A stretch of DNA of 64,000 bases from Halodesulfovibrio spirochaetisodalis (GTDB taxonomy: Bacteria > Desulfobacterota > Desulfovibrionia > Desulfovibrionales > Desulfovibrionaceae), in the NCBI RefSeq assembly GCF_001672295.1, contig NZ_JXMS01000007.1, positions 1-64,000 of the forward strand, given 5' to 3'. The notes under the pieces were generated by a model. It searched no databases and was not told the DNA's origin. It saw only the letters and a program-made list of their open reading frames with translations. Below, one piece after another: positions 34,491-43,121 of the stretch (position 1 is the first letter of the stretch; the number at the start of each line of letters is the position of its first letter). The translations under genes and the position numbers were made by a program.

Positions 34491-36095
34491 ATGATGCCTA
34501 ATGTAGAAGCAACTCTTTCTCCTACCTCCGGCTCATGTGAAGAGCGCAGACCGGACGGATGCGGGATTATCATCTTCGGTGCCTCCGGTGACCTTGTTTA
34601 CAGAAAGCTCCTTCCTGCCCTGTATCATCTCTATGCCCGAAATCTGATGCCGGAAAAATTCTACATTCTTGGATTCGCTCGAACAGATATGACTGATGAT
34701 GCATTTCGGGAACGGGCACGCGAAGCACTTGTGGATGCACATGAGCCGGATGCCCCTGAGACTGTCACCAAATTCCTTTCCAAATGTATGTATGTTTCCG
34801 GTGACTATAAGGACCCAGCAGCCTACAAGCGGTTGCAAACAAAAGCCGCCACCTGTGACTGTGATTTTTCGGAAAAAGAAAACAAACTCTTCTATCTTGC
34901 TCTTCCTCCTCAACTGCACCCTTCTGTGGTCAGCCGTCTATCCGAATGTGGCCTTACCGCGGAAGGCGAAAATGCCAGCCCCTGGGCGCGTGTGGTGTTT
35001 GAAAAGCCGTTCGGACACGATCTTAACTCCGCACTGGAGTTGGACAAGCATCTGTCCTCCATGCTCGATCCCTCACAGATTTTCCGCATAGACCATTATC
35101 TCGGTAAAGAGACTGTGCAATCTATTCTGATGCTCCGCTTTGCAAACATTATGTTCGAACCCCTGTGGAGCCAACGGTATATTGATAACATCCAGATTAC
35201 AGTAGCAGAATCAGTAGGTGTAGAGCACAGGGGCGGATATTATGAGTCGGCAGGATGTTTGCGGGACATGTTCCAGAACCATATGCTCCAAATGCTTTCA
35301 CTTGTGACAATGGAGCCCCCCACACGCTTTGAAGCCGAATTTGTACAGGCTGAACGGGTAAAGCTGTTACGGGCAATCCGACCGTGGTCTGAACGCACCC
35401 TCAAGGACAACATTGTCCGCGGACAATACGCAGCAGGTACCGTCCATAATGAAAAAGCAGTCGGGTACCATGATGAAGCAAACATCGCGAAAGACTCCGC
35501 AACTGAAACATTTGTGGGCATGAAACTGTACATCGATAATTGGCGCTGGCAGGGAGTCCCCATCTATATGCGCTCAGGCAAGCGCCTGCATATGCGTGAG
35601 TCCGAAGTTGCGGTCACGTTCAAACGAGTTCCGCACTCCATGTTCGGCTTTGCTTCCCAGCATGAAATGCCGGCCAATATTCTGGTTATGAAGATTCAAC
35701 CGAACGAAGGAGTGGACTTAACCATCCACACAAAACAACCGGGGCCTAAAACATGCATGGCCAGCTTATCCCTGTCCTTCAAGTATGAAGAAGTATTCGG
35801 CATCACTCCGCCGGATGCCTATGAACGACTTCTTCTGGACTGCATGCTCGGCGACCGCACCCTGTTCCTGTCCCGCAAAGGGGTTGAGGCAGCGTGGACA
35901 ATTGTTGATCCGATCCTCAATTTCTGGCGAGATCATCCAGATAAAGCACCACTCCATTCATACGAAGCGGGCTCATGGGGACCACAAGCTTCTGACGATT
36001 TACTCCTGCGCAGCGGGCACCAGTGGCGTAACCCGCCGGATGAACATGGAACGCATTTTAAAAGTTTGGCAAAGCCTCTTATTGTCCGCAAATAA
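34491..36095 (+). CDS. zwf: Glucose-6-phosphate 1-dehydrogenase
   Basis: Zwf catalyses the entry step of the oxidative pentose phosphate pathway. The 534-residue protein has the coenzyme motif FGASGDLVYRKLLPALY and the active-site signature RIDHYLGKETVQ with the catalytic His. RFANIMFEPLWSQRYIDNIQI follows, and later RSGKRLHMRESEVAVTFK. It starts 8 nt after gnd; the ATG is doubled (34491/34494), so the exact first residue is uncertain. A strong terminator follows. The pair would supply NADPH and pentoses from polyglucose or sugars, which fits malQ and PFK-2 elsewhere in the window. Confidence 0.96.
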   Translation: MMPNVEATLSPTSGSCEERRPDGCGIIIFGASGDLVYRKLLPALYHLYARNLMPEKFYILGFARTDMTDDAFRERAREALVDAHEPDAPETVTKFLSKCMYVSGDYKDPAAYKRLQTKAATCDCDFSEKENKLFYLALPPQLHPSVVSRLSECGLTAEGENASPWARVVFEKPFGHDLNSALELDKHLSSMLDPSQIFRIDHYLGKETVQSILMLRFANIMFEPLWSQRYIDNIQITVAESVGVEHRGGYYESAGCLRDMFQNHMLQMLSLVTMEPPTRFEAEFVQAERVKLLRAIRPWSERTLKDNIVRGQYAAGTVHNEKAVGYHDEANIAKDSATETFVGMKLYIDNWRWQGVPIYMRSGKRLHMRESEVAVTFKRVPHSMFGFASQHEMPANILVMKIQPNEGVDLTIHTKQPGPKTCMASLSLSFKYEEVFGITPPDAYERLLLDCMLGDRTLFLSRKGVEAAWTIVDPILNFWRDHPDKAPLHSYEAGSWGPQASDDLLLRSGHQWRNPPDEHGTHFKSLAKPLIVRK

Positions 36096-36117
36096 TCTTT
36101 TCACAATCACGACCTTT

Positions 36118-36157
36118 AGCGGAAATCTTATGGAAGTAAGATTTCCGCTTTTTTTAT
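36118..36157 (+). terminator. gnd-zwf terminator
   Basis: A 13-bp stem (AGCGGAAATCTTA / TAAGATTTCCGCT) with a 6-nt loop runs into eight T residues, 22 nt after zwf. Confidence 0.94.
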
Positions 36158-36258
36158 ATTTTTGGCTTTTTTTTGTTATTTTTAGTATTTTTTTGAACAA
36201 GCAGCACAAATTATTGTCAAATGACAAACTGCAGTCTGTTCGAGACTGACAGCCTCAA

Positions 36259-36282
36259 TACCTTTTGATATGCCAAAAGGTA
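36259..36282 (+). promoter_or_regulatory. Hairpin enclosing the dinG start region
   Basis: TACCTTTTG and CAAAAGGTA form a perfect 9-bp stem with a 6-nt loop. The first possible ATG of the helicase (36270) lies in the loop. The AAAAGG that could act as ribosome site for the second ATG (36282) lies in the stem. Confidence 0.5.
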
Positions 36283-39071
36283 TGTTTCGTCCCTTTACTA
36301 CTCCCATTGAAGATATTGCTATTATCTTCGGGCATGAACGCAGCCTCAGCAACGGTGAAAAACGAATTTACTCCGTTGCTGCCCTACGTATTTCTCAAGA
36401 TGCAACTATCAGCGAATTCACATCGAATATTCGCTCCGGTAAGCTGCGGGCACGAGAATATGCCCATTCGCAAGTCAGCGAAGCAAAGCTAAAAAGTGCA
36501 CCTGACGAAATTACGGTGTCAGGGCACCTACAAGATTTTCTAGAAGGTGTGGATCATATCGTGGGATACGTGCCCAATGGGCATATCATTTCACTTGAAC
36601 CACTCTGCAATAACGAGCGTATTATTGATGCTGCATTGCTTGCAGACTATTTTATGCCGTGGACTGGAGCTGCCACAGCAAAATCTTTATGGGAGTACCT
36701 GCACCAACAGGAACGACAAAAAATCAGCTTTTCTCCGCTGGAAGGTGCCGAACTCTGCGTTGACTTTATGAAGCACCTCTTCGGCACAGTTCTCAACGAT
36801 ACCACATATCCTGCTGCCAGCGCACTGCGCTACTATCTGCGGGCAAGCAACACGCTCTTTGGAACCTTCTGTTGTCACATGCTGGAACATTTTGGAGACT
36901 ATTTCGGCAATTCTCTCATCACGCCGGTAACCAAGCCGGAAACGGCAGACTGGGAACAATTTCTGGATACTGTTCCCAAAAAAGAAAAGACAACCACAGA
37001 GCACGAAGCCTATCAGGAATTACCTGAGGACGACATCCAGCAGCTATTTGAACAGCTCTCTCACAAACGCAAAGGCTACAGTGTACGTCAGCCGCAAGTA
37101 GACTACGCCACCAATATTGCTCACGCCATCAACAGTAACGCGGTCGCGTGCATTGAAGCCGGTACTGGCACAGGGAAAACCCTTGGCTACTTGCTGCCAG
37201 TTATGGAATTTCTCAAACGAAATCCCACACAGCGCGTGGCTATTGCCACCTATACCAAGAGCCTGCAAAAACAACTGTACGGAAACGAACTTGATGCCTG
37301 CCGCGAGCTGTTCGGCCAATATCAGGATATTCCTGTTTCGCTCATTAAAGGCAAATCAAATTACGTTTGCGCACACAAACTCAACGACATTCTCTCCCCT
37401 CTCCTAGACGGCATAGAATTACTCTCGTGGCTGTATTTTGCCAACATCTGCTACCGTTACCGCATTGCAGATTTAGATGACGTAACACCCCGCATACGTG
37501 CCTATTTCGACGAAGGCAGAACTCTGAGTAATATTGCGCAAGAAGTTTCAGCAGGAAGCAGCTGTTTCAGCACACACAAGCGCTGCCCGGGAAATATTGT
37601 CACTGCAGAAGCAGCGCAATCACGACTTGTCATTACCAACCACAATAAGCTGGTGCTCATGGAGAGTGACTCACAACTGAGTAATCTCTTCAAACATTGT
37701 ATTATTGACGAAGCAAACCACTTTGAGGACGCAGTCCGCACAACCCTGAGCCCTGAATTTTCTACATCTGATATTGCATTTTATTGCCGTTACCTACGAG
37801 AGCAATGCCGCAAACTAATTTTGGCACCCTCGACAACCGAAATCGTGGAAAATCAGGCGGAAGCCGTCGTAAGTGAAATCGCATACACAATTACCAAGAT
37901 GGATGCTATGCGGGAGCAGTTCAAGCAGATGAATCAGGCAGCAGCATACGGCGCTGTTCCTGTAACGCCTGTGCACCTCGCATTCACGGATGGTGATGCT
38001 GTTAACGACTTGAAAATTCTCCTGAAGCATCTGGTTCGCATTCACGAACTTTCAGCCTTTTTTGCTGGTAAAAAAGCAGGTGATCTCCCATTAGGATATA
38101 AAGCAATTTCCCGCTGCCGAACCATGCGCACCCTGCTTCAAGATGCCTGCGTCAGCCTTTCCCAAATCCATAAAGGCTTGCATGAAGACGGTACGTGGAA
38201 CTCTGTGCATGTCTTCCCTCGCAACTGGTTACTCTGCGGAGGGCAAGTCTACATGGGAGCCTTTATCCGCGAAACCATCATTAAACAACGTGATACCATT
38301 GTATTCACCTCAGCCACACTGACTCATCAGTCCAGCTTCACGCCCTACAGGCGTTCATTGGGACTTGGTAAGGCTGACATGGTTACATTTCTAGATGAGG
38401 AAGCCTCACCCAAGCCATGCTTCGTTGCTAAAATTGCACCACCGTTTACTCCGGATTACTCTCTTGTGGTTCCTTCTGACGCACCAAGCGGCCTGTACGA
38501 ACATAAAAAACACTGGCTCGACTACACACTCACCGTACTGCCCAAACTTATTGAATATAATTACGGAGCCACTCTTGTTCTCTGTGCAAGCTACGAAGAT
38601 TTAGAAGCACTGAGGAAAAATCTTGAAACATCCTACGACGGTAACTATCCGTTACTGTTCCAAAGAAAGGGTGAGCCTGCCACAGCACTCATCGAAGAAT
38701 TTCGAACAACGAGAGAAAGTGTTTTATTCGGCGTGGAAACATTCTGGCACGGCGTGGATTTCCCAGGAAATACGCTTACGCAGGTTGTCATCACCCGACT
38801 CCCATTTCCAGCACCCAACTCACCTCTTATGGATGCCAGAAAACGGTTCTTACCAGATGGAGTTTTCTGGGAACGATATCGTTATGAAACTGCAATAAAA
38901 TTCAGGCAAGGTACCGGAAGGCTCATCAGACGTGAAACTGATACAGGGCTTGTTGTTGTGCTGGACAACAGACTGCTCAGAAACCAGCGGCTTGCCCCGT
39001 GCCCCGTCATTCAAGGGATGCGAAATATCCCTGAACGCCATAGGGGAAAAGGTTGGAAGAAAGCAGAATAA
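36270..39071 (+). CDS. dinG: DinG/XPD-type ATP-dependent DNA helicase with long N-terminal extension
   Basis: This 933-residue superfamily 2 helicase of the Rad3/XPD/DinG type has Walker A at 296-304 (EAGTGTGKT) and a Walker B-like IIDEANHFEDAV. Late motifs include VETFWHGVDFPGNTLTQVVITRLPFPAPNSPL and FRQGTGRLIRRETDTG. Cysteines in KSNYVCAHKL, FANICYRY and SSCFSTHKRCPGN lie where the Fe-S cluster of this family sits. The first about 270 residues precede the helicase core and are not an exonuclease that I recognise. Two start codons (36270, 36282) lie in a hairpin and neither has a classic ribosome site. Role: repair of stalled or R-loop DNA (family knowledge). Confidence 0.87.
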   Translation: MPKGMFRPFTTPIEDIAIIFGHERSLSNGEKRIYSVAALRISQDATISEFTSNIRSGKLRAREYAHSQVSEAKLKSAPDEITVSGHLQDFLEGVDHIVGYVPNGHIISLEPLCNNERIIDAALLADYFMPWTGAATAKSLWEYLHQQERQKISFSPLEGAELCVDFMKHLFGTVLNDTTYPAASALRYYLRASNTLFGTFCCHMLEHFGDYFGNSLITPVTKPETADWEQFLDTVPKKEKTTTEHEAYQELPEDDIQQLFEQLSHKRKGYSVRQPQVDYATNIAHAINSNAVACIEAGTGTGKTLGYLLPVMEFLKRNPTQRVAIATYTKSLQKQLYGNELDACRELFGQYQDIPVSLIKGKSNYVCAHKLNDILSPLLDGIELLSWLYFANICYRYRIADLDDVTPRIRAYFDEGRTLSNIAQEVSAGSSCFSTHKRCPGNIVTAEAAQSRLVITNHNKLVLMESDSQLSNLFKHCIIDEANHFEDAVRTTLSPEFSTSDIAFYCRYLREQCRKLILAPSTTEIVENQAEAVVSEIAYTITKMDAMREQFKQMNQAAAYGAVPVTPVHLAFTDGDAVNDLKILLKHLVRIHELSAFFAGKKAGDLPLGYKAISRCRTMRTLLQDACVSLSQIHKGLHEDGTWNSVHVFPRNWLLCGGQVYMGAFIRETIIKQRDTIVFTSATLTHQSSFTPYRRSLGLGKADMVTFLDEEASPKPCFVAKIAPPFTPDYSLVVPSDAPSGLYEHKKHWLDYTLTVLPKLIEYNYGATLVLCASYEDLEALRKNLETSYDGNYPLLFQRKGEPATALIEEFRTTRESVLFGVETFWHGVDFPGNTLTQVVITRLPFPAPNSPLMDARKRFLPDGVFWERYRYETAIKFRQGTGRLIRRETDTGLVVVLDNRLLRNQRLAPCPVIQGMRNIPERHRGKGWKKAE

Positions 39072-39149
39072 AGACATGCACGTCCTATTCTCGGGACATG
39101 CCATGTACCTGAACCTGAAGACAACACATTGTAAAAAAGGAAGAAGTAG

Positions 39150-39719
39150 ATGGGAAAAGTGGCAATTCTGCTCACCCAAGGGTTTGCAGATTGGGAATAT
39201 GCCCTGCTGGCAGGAACAGGCGGCTCCTTTTACGGGCAAGATATACAGTTTTTTTCACCTGAGGCTGGCGAGATTCAATCACAAGGTGGTCTTACGGCAT
39301 CAGTTTCAAATGAAGTTTACGAAATCACCGCATGGCAGCCCGATGTAATCGTCATCATCGGAGGTTCCATATGGGTAACAGACGCAGCACCGGATCTTAC
39401 AGTCGTCCTGACTATGCACTATAACCGTGGTGGTATTGTTGCAGGAATCTGCGGAGGTACATTAGCTCTAGCGCGAGCAGGACTCTTGAACAACACACCT
39501 CACACTTCAAATGATCTTGAATTTCTGATGCAAAACGCGCAAGACTACTCCGGTGCCAATCATTTTCAGCAAAGTCCCGTAGCGATAACTGGTGATCGAG
39601 TAATAACCGCAACTGGAACCGCACCTGTTAGCTTTACAGCCGCAATTTTTACATGCCTCGGTTTAGACACCCAAAACGTGCAACAATTTCAAGACATGCT
39701 GGCTGCAGAGCACGGTTAG
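39150..39719 (+). CDS. DJ-1/PfpI family protein
   Basis: This 189-residue cytoplasmic protein has the class I glutamine-amidotransferase-like fold of DJ-1/PfpI. It opens with KVAILLTQGFADWEYALL, containing the conserved Glu16. The nucleophile elbow has Cys101 in GIVAGICGGTLALARAGLL. Its sequence IFTCLGLDT near the C-terminus is typical of the family. AAGGAAG lies before the ATG. Family members act as glyoxalases, proteases or chaperones; the exact activity is open. It is 78 nt downstream of dinG and may share its transcript. Confidence 0.9.
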   Translation: MGKVAILLTQGFADWEYALLAGTGGSFYGQDIQFFSPEAGEIQSQGGLTASVSNEVYEITAWQPDVIVIIGGSIWVTDAAPDLTVVLTMHYNRGGIVAGICGGTLALARAGLLNNTPHTSNDLEFLMQNAQDYSGANHFQQSPVAITGDRVITATGTAPVSFTAAIFTCLGLDTQNVQQFQDMLAAEHG

Positions 39720-39763
39720 TCATTACTCCCATCTTCGTAGTTCCCAACAGTCCTGTGCCTTGC

Positions 39764-39792
39764 AATAAAAAGAAGCCCCGCTATTGCGGGGC
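39764..39792 (-). terminator. Terminator of the small exported protein gene
   Basis: The stem GCCCCGC / GCGGGGC with a 4-nt loop is followed on the minus strand by TTCTTTTTATT, 6 nt beyond the stop of the gene at 39799. Confidence 0.85.
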
Positions 39793-39798
39793 ATAGTG

Positions 39799-40185
39799 CT
39801 ATTCTTTCTCTTTCAGCTGCGGCTTGTCAGATGAGTTCTTACACATATTGTCATATGCGTGAGAAAAAACGTTATTCACATCTTCCATGGAAGACATTCC
39901 TCTCATCTGCCCGGCAAGATATCCATGTAGAAAACCACGTTCGTATGAGAAAACCTTGGCTAAATCCATTTCTGTAGCCTTCGGGTTTTGCTCTTTGAAT
40001 ATTTTCTCACCTTCAGTGAAGTATTGCTTGGCAATCTCATTTTTACGCATCTCAAGAGCAAGATATCCACACTGGATTTTGTTCTTGTAGTTACCGGTAA
40101 GAGGAGCTTCTTTCATTCCTTCAGGAGCCGCTACTGCAACCTGCGCAATAAGCATCAGTCCCAGAGCCAGTACAAGTGCTCTCAT
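39799..40185 (-). CDS. Small exported protein of unknown function
   Basis: This 128-residue protein has a clear signal peptide (MRALVLALGLMLIAQVAVAA). I chose the start at 40185, where AAGGAAG lies 5 nt upstream; the frame continues to 40317 but that extension lacks a ribosome site. The mature part is about 108 residues, mostly helical, with two Cys (IQCGYLAL and DNMCKN) that could form a disulfide in the periplasm, and it ends in a charged KPQLKEKE tail. No family is recognised. It is a single gene, divergent from nrdD. Confidence 0.75.
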   Translation of the reverse strand: MRALVLALGLMLIAQVAVAAPEGMKEAPLTGNYKNKIQCGYLALEMRKNEIAKQYFTEGEKIFKEQNPKATEMDLAKVFSYERGFLHGYLAGQMRGMSSMEDVNNVFSHAYDNMCKNSSDKPQLKEKE

Positions 40186-40552
40186 TTTCTCTTCCTTTTT
40201 ATTATGATTGTATGCTGTGCACACCTTTTCGGGCACGGTTTGCGGTAACAACATGACACAAACTCTTCCGCTCGCCTTGCACTCAAAAGTGATAACAACA
40301 CTTTCTACGCTGAACACTCATTATTTGGAAGTATCTTTGCAATTATTTAGAATAATACATCACTTAAGTATAACCGATTTCCGCGCAACTTTTCGTAACT
40401 CAAGTCACAGTTTGCAGTACTTTTAACATTTTTTTTATGCGTAGGAGAAGCCTATTTTTGAGTAACCAAGCGTGCTAATTCGCACAAGTGCAAAAACGGT
40501 ACATCCAAATTGTGCGTAAAAAAAATACATCAGCTAATTCGGATAATTACAC

Positions 40553-40579
40553 TGTGGATTACGTGTTAATCTATCCACA
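40553..40579. promoter_or_regulatory. Inverted DnaA-box-like 9-mers upstream of nrdD
   Basis: TGTGGATTA (40553) and CTATCCACA (40571) face each other, each with one mismatch to the DnaA consensus TTATCCACA or its complement. The exact 7-bp arms TGTGGAT/ATCCACA are separated by 13 nt. A nested hairpin (GCATCAA/TTGATGC within AAAAAGCAT/ATGCTTTTT) follows at 40579-40616. Confidence 0.35.
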
Positions 40580-40644
40580 AAAAGCATCAACCTACTTGAT
40601 GCATAACATGCTTTTTGTTAGCTCTTTCCCACCCAAAGAAGACT

Positions 40645-40806
40645 CCCTTCAGGAGCCGAAAGGCGCAAAGGAAATCCGGTCGAAAATCCGGTGCGGTCCT
40701 GCCGCTGTAATCTTGCCTGCTTTCCCACAAGCTACCGCCCACACGGTATACCGGCAAGAAAGCCAGCCCCTTCCTGAAGTCAACCGGCACAGAGCGTACT
40801 GCCGGT
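40645..40806 (+). ncRNA. Cobalamin riboswitch upstream of nrdD
   Basis: The leader shows the conserved cobalamin aptamer core: AGCCGAAAGGCGCAAAGGAA, then ATCCGGT-CGAA-AATCCGGT, then GCGGTCCTGCCGCTGTAAT, close to the B12-box consensus. The closing stem P1 pairs CTTCAGGA (40647-40654) with TCCTGAAG (40772-40779). Just after it, ACCGGC (40783-40788) pairs with GCCGGT (40801-40806), a likely expression platform. The aptamer ends about 160 nt before the nrdD start. Adenosyl- or related cobalamin would turn expression off, as in known switches of this class. Confidence 0.9.
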
Positions 40807-40967
40807 ATATATCCAAATAATCCATAACCTGTGCCTGCGTATATTGGGGTTCTGCCGCAATATACACATCCCAGGCTGCAAGATGTCGAATTGCTATCGC
40901 GCGATGCATGCGTTCTTTACGTGTGCTCTTCTTTTGCCATGCACTTTCTATGACGTCCGGAGTTATA

Positions 40968-43040
40968 ATGCCCAAACAGATTCTCAAGCGAGACGGTTGC
41001 ATCGAAACTTGGTCCCTCGAACGAATTGCCCAAGCTATCCTCAAAGCACTCAAAAGCAGTGGCATCAAAGACCCACTTCTTTCCAAACGCCTTGCTCGTA
41101 AGGTAGAAGAAAAACTTGCAAATGTTGAAGCACCTGAGCAAGAGCAAGTACAAGACACAGTACAGCAGGTACTGATGGAAGCCCGCTTGTACGCCGTTGC
41201 TGAACGTTACATTATCTACCGTGAAAAACGTCGTGAAATGCGTACACAGGATCAGGCTTACTTTGACGTATCCAGCATGATCGAAAGCTACCTTGACCGC
41301 AGTGACTGGCGTGTAAATGAAAACTCCAACATGGGTCATTCTTTTCAGGGTCTCATTCTGCATATGGCAGGCTCTGTTCAGGCTCGTTACGTGCTTGAAA
41401 AATATCCAGAAGAAATCCGTCAGGCTCACACTCACGGTTACTTCCATGTTCACGATCTTTCTTTCGGTCTTGCAGGCTACTGCTCAGGCTGGAGCCTTCG
41501 CGATCTCCTGCTTGAAGGTTTCAACCTCGAAGGCCGTTGCTGCTCTGCACCTGCAAAACATTTTGATTCCGCATGCGGACAGATTGTAAACTTCCTTGGA
41601 ACACTGCAGAACGAATGGTCCGGCGCTCAGGCATTCAACAACGTTGATACCTACCTTGCTCCGTTTATCCGCAACGATAATCTCGACTACCCGACTGTAC
41701 GTCAGCAGATCCAGAAGCTTGTATACAACCTGAACACTACCTCCCGCTGGGGCGGCCAAAGCCCGTTCACCAACTTTACGTTTGATATGGTTGTTCCGGC
41801 ACACATTGCTAATGAACCTATCATCATTGGTGGTGCATTCCAGGATACAACCTACGGTGATTACCAGAAAGAAATGGATATGATTAACCGCGCATTCCTC
41901 GAGGTTATGCTCGAAGGCGACGCTGATGGCCGTATCTTCTCTTTCCCGATCCCGACATACAACGTTACCAAAGATTTTGATTGGGATTCTGTTCCAGCCC
42001 AGCTCTTAATGGAACTTACAGCCAAGTATGGTGTTCCGTACTTCCAGAACTTCATCAACTCCGATCTTAATCCGGAAGATGTTCGTTCCATGTGCTGCCG
42101 TTTGCAGATGGATCTTCGCGAAATCCGTAAAAAGACCGGTGGCCTGTTCGGCGCTGGCGACCTCACTGGTTCCATCGGCGTTGTAACTCTGAACTTGCCG
42201 AAACTTGCGTACCTTGCTCACAACGAAGAAGACTTCCTTGATCTTGTTGAAGAATACGCAGAAATGGCTAAAGAATCTCTGGAATTCAAGCGCAAGCTCT
42301 GCCAGCAGAACCTTGAAGCGGGCATGTTCCCGTTCTCACGCCGCTACCTCAAAAACGGCTACAAAGGTCACTTCTCCACCATCGGTCTTATCGGTGGCCA
42401 TGAAGCATGCCTCAACCTGCTCGGCAAAGGTATTGAAACTGAAAGCGGCCTGCGCCTTATGCGCCGTGTTCTCAACCACCTGCGCGCACTTACTGTTCGT
42501 TTCCAAGAAGAAACTGGCAACCTGTACAACCTTGAAGCAACTCCGGGTGAAGGTACCTGCTACCGTCTTGCCAAAACAGACAAAGACCTCTACGCAGACA
42601 TCGTTTCCGCTGGTAATGAAGTACCGTACTACACCAACTCGACTCTGCTTCCAGTAGGTCTTACAGGGGACGTATTCTACGCTCTTGAGCACCAGAACGA
42701 ACTCCAGACCTTGTACAACGGCGGTACCGTATTCCATTCCTTCCTCGGCGAAGCTGTACCGGAACCGGAAAGCGTAAAGAACTTCCTCATCAAAGCAATG
42801 AGCAACACAAAAATTCCTTACATTTCCGTGACCCCTACCTTCTCCATTTGTAAGGAGCACGGCTACATTAATGGTGAACACTTCAATTGTCCGACTTGTG
42901 GCAGCGAAGCAGAAGTGTACACCCGTGTAGTTGGCTACTACCGTCCAGTAAAACGCTGGAACAAAGGTAAACAAGAAGAATATCGCCAACGTCAGGAATA
43001 CGCACTTAGCGCGCTCACTGACTGCTGCTGCGGAAGCTAG
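40968..43040 (+). CDS. nrdD: Anaerobic (class III) ribonucleoside-triphosphate reductase
   Basis: This glycyl-radical enzyme makes deoxyribonucleotides without oxygen or B12. The 690-residue protein starts with an ATP-cone regulatory domain (QILKRDGCIETWSLERIAQAI, residues about 4-90). It has the catalytic barrel with SRWGGQSPFTNFTFD and NSTLLPVG. It ends with a zinc-binding segment (Cys641 and Cys644 in FNCPTCGSEAEVY) and the glycyl radical loop RVVGYYRP (Gly656). The start at 40968 has CCGGAG 5 nt upstream. No nrdG activase gene is adjacent. A cobalamin riboswitch in the leader implies B12-dependent repression. Codon use is that of a highly expressed gene. Confidence 0.95.
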   Translation: MPKQILKRDGCIETWSLERIAQAILKALKSSGIKDPLLSKRLARKVEEKLANVEAPEQEQVQDTVQQVLMEARLYAVAERYIIYREKRREMRTQDQAYFDVSSMIESYLDRSDWRVNENSNMGHSFQGLILHMAGSVQARYVLEKYPEEIRQAHTHGYFHVHDLSFGLAGYCSGWSLRDLLLEGFNLEGRCCSAPAKHFDSACGQIVNFLGTLQNEWSGAQAFNNVDTYLAPFIRNDNLDYPTVRQQIQKLVYNLNTTSRWGGQSPFTNFTFDMVVPAHIANEPIIIGGAFQDTTYGDYQKEMDMINRAFLEVMLEGDADGRIFSFPIPTYNVTKDFDWDSVPAQLLMELTAKYGVPYFQNFINSDLNPEDVRSMCCRLQMDLREIRKKTGGLFGAGDLTGSIGVVTLNLPKLAYLAHNEEDFLDLVEEYAEMAKESLEFKRKLCQQNLEAGMFPFSRRYLKNGYKGHFSTIGLIGGHEACLNLLGKGIETESGLRLMRRVLNHLRALTVRFQEETGNLYNLEATPGEGTCYRLAKTDKDLYADIVSAGNEVPYYTNSTLLPVGLTGDVFYALEHQNELQTLYNGGTVFHSFLGEAVPEPESVKNFLIKAMSNTKIPYISVTPTFSICKEHGYINGEHFNCPTCGSEAEVYTRVVGYYRPVKRWNKGKQEEYRQRQEYALSALTDCCCGS

Positions 43041-43067
43041 TCCGTTTGCAGCCCCTTTATTAGTAAG

Positions 43068-43099
43068 AAAAGCCGTTCTGCGTAAGCAGAACGGCTTTT
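43068..43099. terminator. Bidirectional terminator between nrdD and the UPF0210 gene
   Basis: A perfect 14-bp stem (AAAAGCCGTTCTGC / GCAGAACGGCTTTT) closes on a GTAA tetraloop between two converging genes. Confidence 0.93.
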
Positions 43100-43121
43100 G
43101 TCATTATGGGAAAAGAAAAGG

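Noticed and set aside
40908-40967. Longer nrdD frame starting at 40908
   Set aside because: It adds a hydrophobic, Cys-containing stretch before the ATP cone and has no ribosome site; 40968 has CCGGAG at good spacing.
40968-43121. nrdG activase expected next to nrdD
   Set aside because: No radical-SAM gene lies between nrdD and the following convergent gene; the activase must be encoded elsewhere.
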